The notes under the pieces: model-generated
What the model saw: only the letters and a program-made list of their open reading frames with translations
Database searches by the model: none
What the model was told of the DNA's origin: nothing
Shown here: one piece after another, positions 19,326-27,335 of the stretch
How the letters are laid out: the number at the start of each line of letters is the position of its first letter
Position numbering within the stretch: the stretch's first letter is position 1
Assembly: GCF_900129445.1 (NCBI RefSeq)
Contig: NZ_FQVT01000017.1
Span: 1-60,688 of the forward strand
DNA: 60,688 nt
Direction: 5' to 3'
Origin: Salegentibacter echinorum
Lineage (GTDB): Bacteria; Bacteroidota; Bacteroidia; Flavobacteriales; Flavobacteriaceae
Made by a program: the position numbers and the translations under genes

Positions 19326-20183
19326 ATGGAAAAACTAAAAAATGTCTTGGTAAGTTTAGACTTATCTGAAATTGATACGGGCCTTATTAAGTATGCTTCG
19401 TTTTTAGCCGAAAAACTAAAAGTAGAGAAAGTATATTTTGTTCATAATATTAAAAAATATGAGATCACCTCACTATTTGAAGAGCAGCTAAAAGATATTA
19501 ATCTCGATGAAATTATTGGGGACGAACTAAACGAAAAAGTAGCTACTCACTTTACGAATGAAGTAGAGTGGGAAGTACTAATTTCTGAAGATCCTTACAC
19601 CGAATCCTTAATTAGCTATATCGTTAATAAATATTATATCAATTTGGTGATTCTTGGTAATAAAAACAGAAAAAAAGGAACCGGCGTGGTAAGCAATAAA
19701 TTATTGCGCTTATTAAAATGTGATATTCTTTCCCTCCCTCTCAATTTCACGCCAAAAATTGATAAAATATGGGTAGGAACCGATTTTTCCCGGGAGTCTA
19801 AAAAAGTATTTACGGTGGCAGAGATTTTACAGCAAGCTACTAAAGCCTCGGTTTCTGCCGCTCACGTTTTTTCAATTCCGGTGCAATTTTCCCCCTATGT
19901 CTCTACCGAAACAATGACTCCCAAGATTGAAAACCACGCAAAGCAAAAGATTGAGAAGTTTCTTGATAAATTAGATTATAACGGCGATATATCTCCTGTT
20001 ATCATCCCGGGACGCACCTCCAGCACGGCCAGTAATCTTCTCGACTTTGCAATAAGGGATAAAGTAGATATGCTTGTAGTGGCAGATAAAGGTGCCAATA
20101 ACATCTCCAACCTTTTGGTGGGAAGCGTTACTGAAGAACTTTTTGGTGAAAAACCCGAATTGCCAATATGGGTCTCAAAGTAA
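19326..20183 (+). CDS. Universal stress protein, tandem UspA domains
   Basis: The 285-residue protein has two Usp folds: LKNVLVSLDLSEIDTGLIKYA at the start and DKIWVGTDFSRESKKVF near residue 150. The second ends with the ATP-binding-type glycine pattern VVADKGANNISNLLVGSVTE; the first has LVILGNKNRKKGTGVVSNKL, also similar. Usp proteins act in the cytoplasm in stress survival, often binding ATP. Placed 112 bp after the BCCT gene, it may tune osmolyte uptake or share its regulation (inference). Confidence 0.88.
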   Translation: MEKLKNVLVSLDLSEIDTGLIKYASFLAEKLKVEKVYFVHNIKKYEITSLFEEQLKDINLDEIIGDELNEKVATHFTNEVEWEVLISEDPYTESLISYIVNKYYINLVILGNKNRKKGTGVVSNKLLRLLKCDILSLPLNFTPKIDKIWVGTDFSRESKKVFTVAEILQQATKASVSAAHVFSIPVQFSPYVSTETMTPKIENHAKQKIEKFLDKLDYNGDISPVIIPGRTSSTASNLLDFAIRDKVDMLVVADKGANNISNLLVGSVTEELFGEKPELPIWVSK

Positions 20184-20223
20184 TATTACTTAGTAATTTA
20201 TCCACCAGAACTAGTCATTCAAG

Positions 20224-20261
20224 TTTCAAGCCTTTTTGTTTTTAAATAAAAAGGCTTGAAA
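20224..20261. terminator. Bidirectional terminator
   Basis: A perfect 14-bp stem (TTTCAAGCCTTTTT with its complement) with a 10-base loop lies between the converging Usp and hydrolase genes. T-runs occur on both strands. Confidence 0.85.
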
Positions 20262-20288
20262 TATAAAGCTATTAATGGCTTATCTGTT

Positions 20289-21119
20289 TTAGTCTAAAAA
20301 TTCTGCTGAAATTATTACCGGCAAATGATCTGATGGGTATTTTAAATCTTTAGAATCACTTAAGACGGCATATTTCAAAACTTCCACCTTATTATTTACA
20401 AAAATATAATCAATCCTCCTCGTCACCGGCTCATCAAATTTATAGCCATTAAAAGTACCTTCTGGACCAAACTTTAACTGGGCTATCTTTTTTGAATCCT
20501 GCATTTTTTCAGCTAAAAATTTAATGGGAGCAACATTTGGTTCAAGATTTAAATCTCCCATAACAAACACCGGCAAATCTTGAGTATTTAATGCTGAAAC
20601 TTTTTCCCATATAAGCTTTGCGCTATTAATCCTGGCTTGCTCTCCCACGTGATCAAAATGCGTATTAAAGACCCAGAAAATCTTTCCTGATTCTTTTTCT
20701 TTAAATTTAGCGTAAGTACAAATACGTTTATAAGCCGCATCCCAGGCTTTAGAAATTTCATTTGGAGTTTCTGAAAGCCAAAAAGTATCCTCCTGCAACA
20801 CCTCAAACTGTTCCGAATCGTAAAAAATGGCACAAAACTCCCCTTTCTCACCACCATCTCTTCCAACTCCCAAATACTCATAACCGGGTAAAGCCTGGCC
20901 AATATAATTTAACTGATTAACTAATGCCTCCTGAACTCCAAAAATATCGGGTTGATGATATTTTAACTGGTTCGCCAAATGTGATTTTCTTTTAGACCAG
21001 GAATTTTCTCCATCATTCTCATTTTGATATCTTATATTATAGGTCATGAATTCAATTTGGGCATTTAAGGTGGTCATAAAGCAGCAAAAAATAAAAGTAA
21101 GTATGGTTTTTCTAAACAT
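20289..21119 (-). CDS. Secreted endonuclease/exonuclease/phosphatase (EEP) family hydrolase
   Basis: The 276-residue protein has a signal peptide (TILTFIFCCFMTTLNAQ) and an EEP fold: MTYNIRYQ, the metal-binding FGVQEAL, NTHFDHVG, VMGDLNLEPN and the terminal SDHLPVI. Secreted members of this subgroup act on sugar phosphates, phospholipids or nucleic acids; the substrate cannot be told here. I start it at ATG 21119 rather than the upstream in-frame ATG at 21146 because the former begins the signal peptide. That ATG overlaps the end of the upstream dehydrogenase gene by 8 bases, implying translational coupling. Confidence 0.87.
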   Translation of the reverse strand: MFRKTILTFIFCCFMTTLNAQIEFMTYNIRYQNENDGENSWSKRKSHLANQLKYHQPDIFGVQEALVNQLNYIGQALPGYEYLGVGRDGGEKGEFCAIFYDSEQFEVLQEDTFWLSETPNEISKAWDAAYKRICTYAKFKEKESGKIFWVFNTHFDHVGEQARINSAKLIWEKVSALNTQDLPVFVMGDLNLEPNVAPIKFLAEKMQDSKKIAQLKFGPEGTFNGYKFDEPVTRRIDYIFVNNKVEVLKYAVLSDSKDLKYPSDHLPVIISAEFLD

Positions 21120-22341
21120 ATTCACTCGAGTTTTCAAGTCTTCCATCTACATAATCCTGTAAATAATTAAACTCTTTAGTTAATTTTCCATCTTGCGTCA
21201 TTTTTGCCCGGTTAAGAATTCCATCTTTATCCTCATTAAAAAAAGCGGGAATAACGTGTTTCATAAACATATCACCAAATCCTTCACTGGCATCTTTGGG
21301 TAATTCGCAAGGGAGGTTATCTACCGCCATAACCAATAGACTGTCTTTTTCCCTGAAATGAACTTCCGTTTCATTTTTAAGATCATAACCGTAAAACGGC
21401 TCTGCAACGGTAGAAGGCCTTATGGTACTGGCAATAGGTTCATTAATATCACAAGAAACATCGGCAATGGTTTTAATATTAAATTGTGGTGATTTCGCAT
21501 CTTCGGCGGTAAAAAATACCGGTGCACCATCATCATAAAAATGCCCCGCAATAAAGAAATCGGTTACTTTAGCAAAACGCATGAAATCTGATTCATAGCG
21601 CTCGGGATATTCAAAGAATTCTTCTTTTTCTCCTTTGCTTCCATCTTTTCGCTTATTATATTCGAGGACATCAATATTACAATAAACAGCTTTCTTGAAA
21701 TCACTAGTTAAAAACTCATCAACTTCCAGTTTCTTTATTTTTAAATGATCAAGAATTTCCATAGCGCCGTGGGCTACTTTCCCTTTTCCGGTTAATAAAA
21801 TCTTTAAGGGTGGCACTACAATTTTGTCAAGTTCTGCCAACATGGCATTTAGATCTGGCAGGTCTGCAGCCCTGGGTAACGTGAATAACCCCTCTTTTAA
21901 TCCAATTCCACGAAATCCATTATAAGCACCTACCAGCCCGGCATATCTTCCAAATCCAATAAGCCTGCCGTTATCTTTATTAGTAATAAGTTCATGGTCG
22001 TATAATTGAATATTATTTTTCAAAATTTCCCTTAGCAAATCCCGGTTATAAGGTTGCTTTTTAATAGTATGGGAAAAAAAGAAATATTTTTTATTCGGAA
22101 TTAATGCCGGCAATGGCACCTCTTTCACTCCCAGGAATACATCGCAATCTGAAACATCCTCTGCCACTTCGAACCCCGCATCCTTATATTCCTGATCCTT
22201 AAAAACTCGTATTTTTGAAGTTTGAACTTTAAAGCTGGCTTTAGGGTATTGAGTAACAAGTTCTTTTAATTTTTGGGGAGAAAAAACCACTCTCTTATCT
22301 GGCGGTGTCTTTTCTTCCCTAATTATTGCAAATTTTATCAT
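21112..22341 (-). CDS. AlaDH/PNT-family, saccharopine-dehydrogenase-like oxidoreductase
   Basis: The protein of about 409 residues starts FAIIREEKTPPDKRVVFSP, the pattern of the N-terminal domain of alanine dehydrogenase/transhydrogenase and of lysine-forming saccharopine dehydrogenase. KILLTGKGKVAHGAMEIL is a Rossmann glycine motif, IADVSCDINEPI and PSTVAEPFYGY match the LYS1-like subgroup, and the region YAGLVGAYNG fits the substrate site. The substrate is unproven; flavobacterial homologues are usually called NAD(P)-dependent oxidoreductases. I start at ATG 22341 because the family motif begins there; a longer form from 22380 is possible. It precedes and overlaps the EEP gene. Confidence 0.72.
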   Translation of the reverse strand: MIKFAIIREEKTPPDKRVVFSPQKLKELVTQYPKASFKVQTSKIRVFKDQEYKDAGFEVAEDVSDCDVFLGVKEVPLPALIPNKKYFFFSHTIKKQPYNRDLLREILKNNIQLYDHELITNKDNGRLIGFGRYAGLVGAYNGFRGIGLKEGLFTLPRAADLPDLNAMLAELDKIVVPPLKILLTGKGKVAHGAMEILDHLKIKKLEVDEFLTSDFKKAVYCNIDVLEYNKRKDGSKGEKEEFFEYPERYESDFMRFAKVTDFFIAGHFYDDGAPVFFTAEDAKSPQFNIKTIADVSCDINEPIASTIRPSTVAEPFYGYDLKNETEVHFREKDSLLVMAVDNLPCELPKDASEGFGDMFMKHVIPAFFNEDKDGILNRAKMTQDGKLTKEFNYLQDYVDGRLENSSEYV

Positions 22342-22377
22342 AAATGGTATAAGTTTTGTTGAATTCTGGTTGTATCT

Positions 22378-22385
22378 CAAAGATA
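22378..22385 (-). promoter_or_regulatory. -7 box for AlaDH-like gene
   Basis: The minus strand reads TATCTTTG, 37 bp before ATG 22341 of the dehydrogenase gene. It sits back to back with a plus-strand TATCTTTG at 22400-22407. Confidence 0.55.
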
Positions 22386-22399
22386 TGAATTTAAAATCG

Positions 22400-22407
22400 T
22401 ATCTTTG
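22400..22407 (+). promoter_or_regulatory. -7 box reading toward ssrA
   Basis: TATCTTTG followed by AC on the plus strand. The next annotated plus-strand gene is ssrA, 320 bp downstream, so the transcript would include the structured segment at 22590-22680. Confidence 0.5.
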
Positions 22408-22589
22408 ACAACTTTTAAAAAGCTAAAAATTTTTCTCAATAAGAGAATTTAAGTTTTTTATTATCTGTAAGCTTCTAATTAGATTCCGACTTAATTAGTA
22501 GTGATTGAAAATCTGAAATTATTTTTAAAAGATTTTCTTAGTATTCTGAAATTTTGAAGCGTGGTTCAGTTGTAAAAAGAAGTACGAGC

Positions 22590-22680
22590 TTGCGTTAGGG
22601 ATAGTAGCGGTTAGCTCCCAATTTTTATTGGGACTAATAGCGAATAGCCCGCCCTTTTTCTGGAAAAGAAAAAGGGAACG
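22590..22680 (+). other. Structured intergenic element, possible ncRNA
   Basis: Two strong hairpins follow the conserved-looking word GCGTTAGGGATAGTAGCGG (22592-22610): CCCAAT/ATTGGG with TTTT loop at 22617-22632, and CCCTTTTTCT/AGAAAAAGGG at 22652-22676. I have a recollection of similar GGGATAGTAGCGG-containing segments recurring in Flavobacteriia genomes, but cannot name a family. The region 22342-22725 holds no ORF. Confidence 0.45.
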
Positions 22681-22725
22681 CCCAGGAACTTCAGAAAAAT
22701 CGGAATAAAAATGTTCTTTATTTAT

Positions 22726-23125
22726 GGGGTCGACTTGGTTTTGACAGCGAGTCTAATTGAGTTGTAAGCACGTCGAGCGCTGGGATATAGCTCGTAAATA
22801 TCATATTTCACACTTTTTTAAACGGCGAAGATAACTACGCCTTGGCTGCGTAACCGAATTATAGTAGGTTACTCTTAACCCCAACAAGGTTGGGGGCCAA
22901 GATGTCCCGCGAAGGCCTTGATTTACGGCATTCGCATAAGGGGCACCGATAAAGTAAATATAGGAACTGCAGGACCTTGATGTAGTTCTAAAACTTAAGT
23001 AAGGGTACGGAAAAAGTTAGGTCGTTTTCAGCCAGACTTTTTTCCGACAATCTAAGTGAAAACTAAGCGTGTAGAAAGCATCTGAATTGCTTGTTTGGAC
23101 GAGGGTTCGAACCCCTCCGACTCCA
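22726..23125 (+). ncRNA. ssrA: Transfer-messenger RNA (tmRNA)
   Basis: The 5' end GGGGTCG pairs with the 3' CGACTCC to form the acceptor stem, and GAGGGTTCGAACCCCTC is the T-arm. The resume frame GGC at 22824 encodes GEDNYALAA followed by TAA (22851-22853), which ends in the ALAA degron of tmRNA tags. Length of about 400 nt is normal. CCA is not encoded after the discriminator A. tmRNA with SmpB rescues stalled ribosomes and tags the nascent chain for proteolysis. Its 3' end is the integration site of the adjacent island and remains intact. Confidence 0.95.
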
Positions 23126-23127
23126 CT
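23114..23127 (+). repeat. attL of ssrA island, 14-bp direct repeat
   Basis: CCTCCGACTCCACT spans the end of the tmRNA T-arm, acceptor stem and two bases beyond. An identical copy is at 29674-29687. tmRNA 3' ends are classic tyrosine-integrase attachment sites. Confidence 0.85.
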
Positions 23128-23130
23128 ACT

Positions 23131-23176
23131 AAAAGCCGTATTTCCTTTACTATTAAGGGTTTGCGGCTTTTTTGTT
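23131..23176 (+). terminator. Terminator after ssrA
   Basis: AAAAGCCG (23131-23138) pairs with CGGCTTTT (23164-23171), followed by more T residues. It lies on the island side of attL, so the element supplies the tmRNA terminator. Confidence 0.7.
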
Positions 23177-23180
23177 TTAT

Positions 23181-23206
23181 AATTTGTACGGTTTCTGTAC
23201 GGTAAC
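23181..23206 (+). repeat. Integrase arm-type repeats, left
   Basis: Two TGTACGGT units (23185-23192 and 23196-23203), 11 bp apart, inside AATTTGTACGGT...TGTACGGTAAC. The same paired arrangement and flanks occur at 29511-29535 beside the integrase gene. Confidence 0.65.
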
Positions 23207-23289
23207 AGGTTTTTTAGCATCAATTCATATCTAAAATTTTAATTTATCTTTATTGTATTAGCATTTAGCCGTGCTAATTATTTGAACAG

Positions 23290-23325
23290 AAAGGAGGGCT
23301 TATCAGTAAGGTATGCCCTCTTTCA
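23290..23325. terminator. Weak hairpin before cargo gene
   Basis: AAAGGAGGGC pairs with GCCCTCTTT across a loop of about 15 bases, with a moderate T-rich tail. It may be a terminator or part of the lipoprotein leader. Confidence 0.35.
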
Positions 23326-23418
23326 TTTCTCATTTTTGTGGTTATTTTAAAAAAACTATCTTTAACAAAAGATTGTTCCCTACCTTCGATCTTCTCGTCT
23401 AACAAAAACCGAATTAAA

Positions 23419-24315
23419 ATGAAAAAAATTATGTTCTGCCAATTGGCTTTAGTTTTACTATTTACTTCCTGTGGTACAGGTTATGAAATTGTGCAAAAAG
23501 ATTTCCCAACTGAACAAACTACTATTAATTCCGATGCATCGAAAGAAGATTTATTCAAACTTTCTCATTTATGGATGAGGACTGCCCTAAAAAATAATAT
23601 TAAAGGGAATATTTCAGAAGATATTAATTCCGGTATGCTGGCGGGCAAGGTTTTGATTGATGGTTTTTATTATAACAGTACAGGGTTGGCAAGTGGATAC
23701 AGTAACTCAGCCAAAACAGAAATATTGGGTTTGACTCAAATTGATGTTAAAAATAATCAAGCCCAAATTAAAATAGATATTGAACCGTTTACCGTAATTG
23801 AAAGTAATTATTTAGAAACCTCTGGATTAAATGATGACGAAATCAAAAACCAGTTAAATAATTTAATGGACTCCTATAAAAACTTTATTTCTAATCATAA
23901 GATTATTAAAACAAATTTTGACACTAAAGAACAGGTAATAAACATAGAGAACAAAAAGAAAAATGACCTTTACGTTATTGCCAATAAATGGATGGTGGAA
24001 AAGTTCAATAATGCAAAGTCTGTTGTTCAATTTAGCGATAAAGAAGCAGGAGTAGTTACTGGAAAATACTTAATTGGTGAGGTCTTTTTTTATGAACAAC
24101 AAGATAATTCTGGTAAAGATGTATTTGCTTTAATTACTATCGAAGTTAAAGATGAAGCAGCAAAGATTAGTTTAAACCCTGATGATCTTGAATATTTAAT
24201 AAGTAACAACCTAAAGGAAAAGTCTGGACTAAATAAAGAAAAGTTAGAGAATCACTTAGAAGTGCTAGCAAGTTCTTTTGAAAGTTACTTAAAGAATAAC
24301 CAGTCTTCATTCTAA
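23419..24315 (+). CDS. Cargo lipoprotein with duplicated DUF4468-like domain
   Basis: The 298-residue protein starts at ATG 23419 with a lipoprotein signal (MKKIMFCQLALVLLFTSC, Cys18); the frame extends upstream to a GTG at 23338 but the signal peptide fixes the start. The mature part contains two similar blocks of about 110 residues: DLFKLSHLWM...GKVLIDGFYY...SYKNF and DLYVIANKWM...GKYLIGEVFF...SFESYL. Each resembles the DUF4468/TBP-like-fold domains of Bacteroidetes lipoproteins (from memory). Function is unknown. It is the only plus-strand gene in the island and the likely accessory cargo. Confidence 0.75.
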   Translation: MKKIMFCQLALVLLFTSCGTGYEIVQKDFPTEQTTINSDASKEDLFKLSHLWMRTALKNNIKGNISEDINSGMLAGKVLIDGFYYNSTGLASGYSNSAKTEILGLTQIDVKNNQAQIKIDIEPFTVIESNYLETSGLNDDEIKNQLNNLMDSYKNFISNHKIIKTNFDTKEQVINIENKKKNDLYVIANKWMVEKFNNAKSVVQFSDKEAGVVTGKYLIGEVFFYEQQDNSGKDVFALITIEVKDEAAKISLNPDDLEYLISNNLKEKSGLNKEKLENHLEVLASSFESYLKNNQSSF

Positions 24316-24433
24316 TTTTTTTATACTGATTTTAAGGTATTAATTTTACCTGAAAATATTTTCAGAAAATCAAGTTTATACGTGTGTGTACGTCGTTTTT
24401 CCAAAAAAATTATGTGTAGCATTGAAGTAGTTT

Positions 24434-25516
24434 TTATCTTATTATTATTTGGTGGGGTTGGGGGGTGTCTTTAAAGGCTCTCCAATCCAACCTTATTAAA
24501 TAATCTGCAATATCTTTACCCTCATTTTTGTCCTCTTTAGGTGCTAACTCCTCCAATAAATCGGAAAAGGTAAATTTAGTTCCCGGTAACCTTCTTTCTA
24601 TTTCTTCCGCTTTCCTCTTCCATTCCCTAAATGTTTGCCCTTCTTTAGAGAGATCAGGAAAGGTTAAAACGGTTCTACCTTTCAATACTTTCAGTTTATC
24701 AAATTTGAAACTGCTTTTATTATAAACTGCTAACCAAATAAGGTTTTCAGGCTGTTCAGGTAAACCAAAATACAAAGTCCCGTAAATAGCTGTTTTGGGG
24801 GCTTCTACTAAAGCAACAGGGTTTAATGGGTACTTGCTTAACAGGTGTTCCCCAAATAGGCAGGAAACCTTTAATTCATTCTTATTATAGGCTTCTAACC
24901 AGTCCGGCAAAGGTTCATATCTTTTACTGTGGTACTTATCAATAATAGAGTGTAAAAAGTCCGTTCCTGTGGTGTGGTTGCTTTTACTAAATTGCTTTAC
25001 CTGTACGGCTCTAATATTGCTTTTGAGATCAATAAAAGGAAAGGTAACCGCTCCTTTTCTGTAACCTGCTTTAATAGTGCCTATTTTATAAAGTTCAACG
25101 GCTTTAGTAACATCTGAAACCTCAAAAGGAAAAGGAACTTTAGTAAATAGGTTCTGAATAAATACATTTAGTTCGTACCTGTCAGGCTCTAACGTCTGTT
25201 TAAGTACTTCAACAGGAATAAAGTCAGGTTTAGGGCGTGTTTCTGCCTTTTTTCGGACTGGTATTGGTTCAGACTTCCAAGTTCCGTTAAAAGTGCCTCG
25301 TTCCTGTTCTTTTATCATTTGGTAATAACCGTCTTTGTATGGGTTTAGGTGGTAACCGCATTTGCTTTCACGGTCGCAACGTCCGTATTGTTCTGGCAAA
25401 TAGTCGCCTGTTTCTGTATCAATGTAACGAACGAATGTTTTTTTACCGCAATCGGTATTCGGGCAATGGTGTTTTTTACTGCCTGTTTCTAAAATGTATC
25501 GGTAGCCATATCTCAT
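24434..25516 (-). CDS. Zinc-finger primase-like protein (DUF6371-type)
   Basis: The 360-residue protein opens with a zinc-binding motif (HHCPNTDC with Cys18 and Cys23, then RCDRESKCGYH with Cys47, Cys53 and His56) reminiscent of the zinc fingers of DnaG-like primases. The central region VALVEAPKTAIYGTLYFG resembles the toprim ETEKT... element, and VLTFPDLSKEG could hold the toprim Asp. The C-terminus ends DIADYLIRLDW. I recognise it as close to proteins labelled DUF6371 in Bacteroidetes mobile elements. Following a RecA-like ATPase, it suggests a replication module. No biochemical proof. Confidence 0.6.
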   Translation of the reverse strand: MRYGYRYILETGSKKHHCPNTDCGKKTFVRYIDTETGDYLPEQYGRCDRESKCGYHLNPYKDGYYQMIKEQERGTFNGTWKSEPIPVRKKAETRPKPDFIPVEVLKQTLEPDRYELNVFIQNLFTKVPFPFEVSDVTKAVELYKIGTIKAGYRKGAVTFPFIDLKSNIRAVQVKQFSKSNHTTGTDFLHSIIDKYHSKRYEPLPDWLEAYNKNELKVSCLFGEHLLSKYPLNPVALVEAPKTAIYGTLYFGLPEQPENLIWLAVYNKSSFKFDKLKVLKGRTVLTFPDLSKEGQTFREWKRKAEEIERRLPGTKFTFSDLLEELAPKEDKNEGKDIADYLIRLDWRAFKDTPQPHQIIIR

Positions 25517-25531
25517 ATTTCCCTCACTTGG

Positions 25532-25584
25532 TGTTCACGCTGTTCACGCTGTTCAAAATGTGAACAGTGTGAACACAATGAACA
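25532..25584. promoter_or_regulatory. Mirror array of six 9-bp-spaced TGTTCA/TGAACA sites
   Basis: TGTTCA starts at 25532, 25541 and 25550; its complement TGAACA starts at 25561, 25570 and 25579. Spacing inside each triplet is exactly 9 bp and the triplets mirror each other around position 25558. It fills the 69-bp gap between the ATPase stop and the primase-like start. It could be iteron-like origin DNA, an operator array, or in RNA a 14-bp hairpin. Confidence 0.65.
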
Positions 25585-25585
25585 T

Positions 25586-26656
25586 TTACAATTTTAAATA
25601 TTTGTTTACTGCTCCAAGGGAAATACATAGTTCAGAAGCAATCTGTCTTTGTGAGTAGCCCTTTTGACTTAGTTCCTTTGTTTTTTCAATCGTGTTATTC
25701 CTGTCCTGTTCTGTAAATTGCTTCAGGTGTTCACGTTCTGTTCCAAGCCCGACAAATTCAAATTCAAGATAATTAAGGGGCTTTTGTATTTGACAGATAA
25801 TCACGTTTTCAGTATCGTATAATATTTCAGTATTTCTGGCTTTTATCTGCTTTATGTATCTTAAATACTTATCAGTATGACTTTCCCCAATAGCAAAACA
25901 ACTATCTACAAAATTTATAAGCATTTTACTACCCTGTAAATCATTACGGGTTATCGCTTTTGATAAATCTCTTTTGGGAGTATGTGCGAGGGCTAAAATT
26001 GAAAGTCCATATTTACTTTTAAGTGCTTTTAAATGCTTCATAAGAGGTAAAGCATCCTTTGCTTTTTCGGTTTCATTTTTCAGATAAGTAATATTATCAA
26101 TGATTAAAATTTTTGATCCTGTTTCTTTTATGCTTTCTTCTATGGAGTAGTTTAGATAATTTTCAAAGCTTTCATTTTTAGGTAATTCCGCATCCGGGTT
26201 TATTTCGACGCGAATAAAATTCTTATCAAAAAAATAATGGTTCTCAAATTCCTTTTTATCCTCGTTTTTTACCGAATATCTTGCTTCAAATTGTTTAGCT
26301 GAAAGTTCAAAATCAAAATACAAAATTGGTTGTTTATTCGCTTCAAACTTAAAGCCAGGTATTTTTTCTCCATTGCTTATACTATTACCAATTTGAACGG
26401 CTAGAATTGACTTCCCTAAATTGGTATCCGCAAATAATATACATAGTTCATTTTCGTGCCATAGTTCACCGAAAAGCATTTGAGGTATAGGACTTTTTTT
26501 TGCCTGCTCAATCCAGCTATTTGCTGTTTTCACTTTAAATAGACCTTTGTTTTCCTTTTCTATTTCAGACTGCTCTTTGAGCTCCTGAACGTGGTTAAGC
26601 ATAGTTTCAGGCTCTTTAAGATCGTTAAATACCGGGTTTAATTTCTTTGCTTCCAT
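25586..26656 (-). CDS. RecA/RepA-like AAA ATPase of mobile element
   Basis: The 356-residue protein has a RecA-fold ATPase core: a variant Walker A FADTNLGKS (residues 75-83; the usual first glycine is Ala or Asp), ILYFDFELS at 111-119 and Walker B ILIIDN at 183-188, followed by the LALAHTPKR sensor. This resembles plasmid RepA/DnaB-like helicases and KaiC-type ATPases of integrative elements. A C-terminal helix-turn-helix (YSQRQIASELCISLGAVNKY) suggests site-specific DNA binding. It begins 2 bp after the preceding gene ends, so translation is coupled. Likely role is replication initiation or helicase loading (inference). Confidence 0.72.
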   Translation of the reverse strand: MEAKKLNPVFNDLKEPETMLNHVQELKEQSEIEKENKGLFKVKTANSWIEQAKKSPIPQMLFGELWHENELCILFADTNLGKSILAVQIGNSISNGEKIPGFKFEANKQPILYFDFELSAKQFEARYSVKNEDKKEFENHYFFDKNFIRVEINPDAELPKNESFENYLNYSIEESIKETGSKILIIDNITYLKNETEKAKDALPLMKHLKALKSKYGLSILALAHTPKRDLSKAITRNDLQGSKMLINFVDSCFAIGESHTDKYLRYIKQIKARNTEILYDTENVIICQIQKPLNYLEFEFVGLGTEREHLKQFTEQDRNNTIEKTKELSQKGYSQRQIASELCISLGAVNKYLKL

Positions 26657-26658
26657 AT

Positions 26659-26964
26659 CTAAAATAATTTTGTCTGTTTAGATATAGGAAAGAGCTTCTT
26701 ATCGGTAGAGTAATATCTTGCCGGAAATTTTGATATACGACAAAGTTCATTTTTCACCTCAACAATTCTACCTTGTTTTTTCCATTTTGCAACATACCTG
26801 CAAATATTAGCTCTAAGAATACCTGTCTTTACTGACACCATTAACATAGTGGACGGCTGGTTTTTAAAAGCTCTAAAAACTTCGTCCATTTGTGCGACAA
26901 ATTTTTTATCTTGCCCCTGTCCTGCGAAAGACTTTTTAAGGCTTTGTTTACTTTCAGTATTCAT
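26659..26964 (-). CDS. Small winged-helix-like protein, 101 aa
   Basis: No named family recognised. The middle (FRAFKNQPSTMLMVSVKTGILRANICRYVAKWKKQGRI) has the pattern of a winged helix: helices, a recognition helix and a basic wing KWKKQGRIVEV. Similar small proteins sit between the HTH and ATPase genes of Bacteroidetes integrative elements. Spacing is 4 bp from the HTH gene and 2 bp to the ATPase gene, so the three are one operon. Could be a replication or excision cofactor. Confidence 0.6.
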   Translation of the reverse strand: MNTESKQSLKKSFAGQGQDKKFVAQMDEVFRAFKNQPSTMLMVSVKTGILRANICRYVAKWKKQGRIVEVKNELCRISKFPARYYSTDKKLFPISKQTKLF

Positions 26965-26968
26965 AGCC

Positions 26969-27253
26969 TTATTTTTTTAGTTCGGTTAGACTCTCTAAAA
27001 TTTCGCTTCGCTTGTAATACCTTTTTCCTGAAATTGAATAGGCAGTAACACGCCCTTTATTAGTCCAGTGCCAAAGGGTTGTTTCGTGTATTTGTAAAAG
27101 GTTTGCGGTTTGTTCCCTGGTCAAAAGGTTATCTTGTGCCTCTTTGTTGTGAAGTTCCTTTTTAAACGCTTCTAATTGCGTTTTAACGCCCTCGTTTATC
27201 AGTTCCGCTAACTGTTCAGGGCTTGTAGATAAAAATTGAATTGCTTTATTCAT
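26969..27253 (-). CDS. Excisionase/MerR-type helix-turn-helix protein
   Basis: The 94-residue protein has a C-terminal helix_turn_helix_17-like domain: LLTREQTANLLQIHETTLWH, then WTNKGRVTAYSISGKRYYKRSEILESL, the recognition-helix and wing pattern of excisionase-family proteins. The N-terminal half is a short helical segment. In such islands this protein typically controls excision or the replication operon. A perfect inverted repeat lies 3 bp upstream of its start codon and may be its operator. Confidence 0.8.
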   Translation of the reverse strand: MNKAIQFLSTSPEQLAELINEGVKTQLEAFKKELHNKEAQDNLLTREQTANLLQIHETTLWHWTNKGRVTAYSISGKRYYKRSEILESLTELKK

Positions 27254-27255
27254 AA

Positions 27256-27280
27256 CCGTATAAATATTTAGTTTATACGG
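27256..27280. promoter_or_regulatory. Candidate operator of HTH gene
   Basis: Inverted repeat CCGTATAAA (27256-27264) and TTTATACGG (27272-27280) with a 7-bp spacer lies immediately upstream of the HTH gene start at 27253. Symmetry suggests binding of a dimeric regulator. Confidence 0.5.
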
Positions 27281-27335
27281 CTAAAGTAGAGTGTATTTAA
27301 ATCTATTTCATTGATTTTCAATAGCTTGAAATAGT

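Noticed and set aside
23017-23223. Minus-strand ORF of 68 aa
   Set aside because: It runs antisense through the 3' part of tmRNA, the attL site and terminator; composition is explained by those features.
23338-23418. Longer lipoprotein from GTG 23338
   Set aside because: It would place 27 polar residues before the signal peptide; ATG 23419 gives a normal lipoprotein signal.
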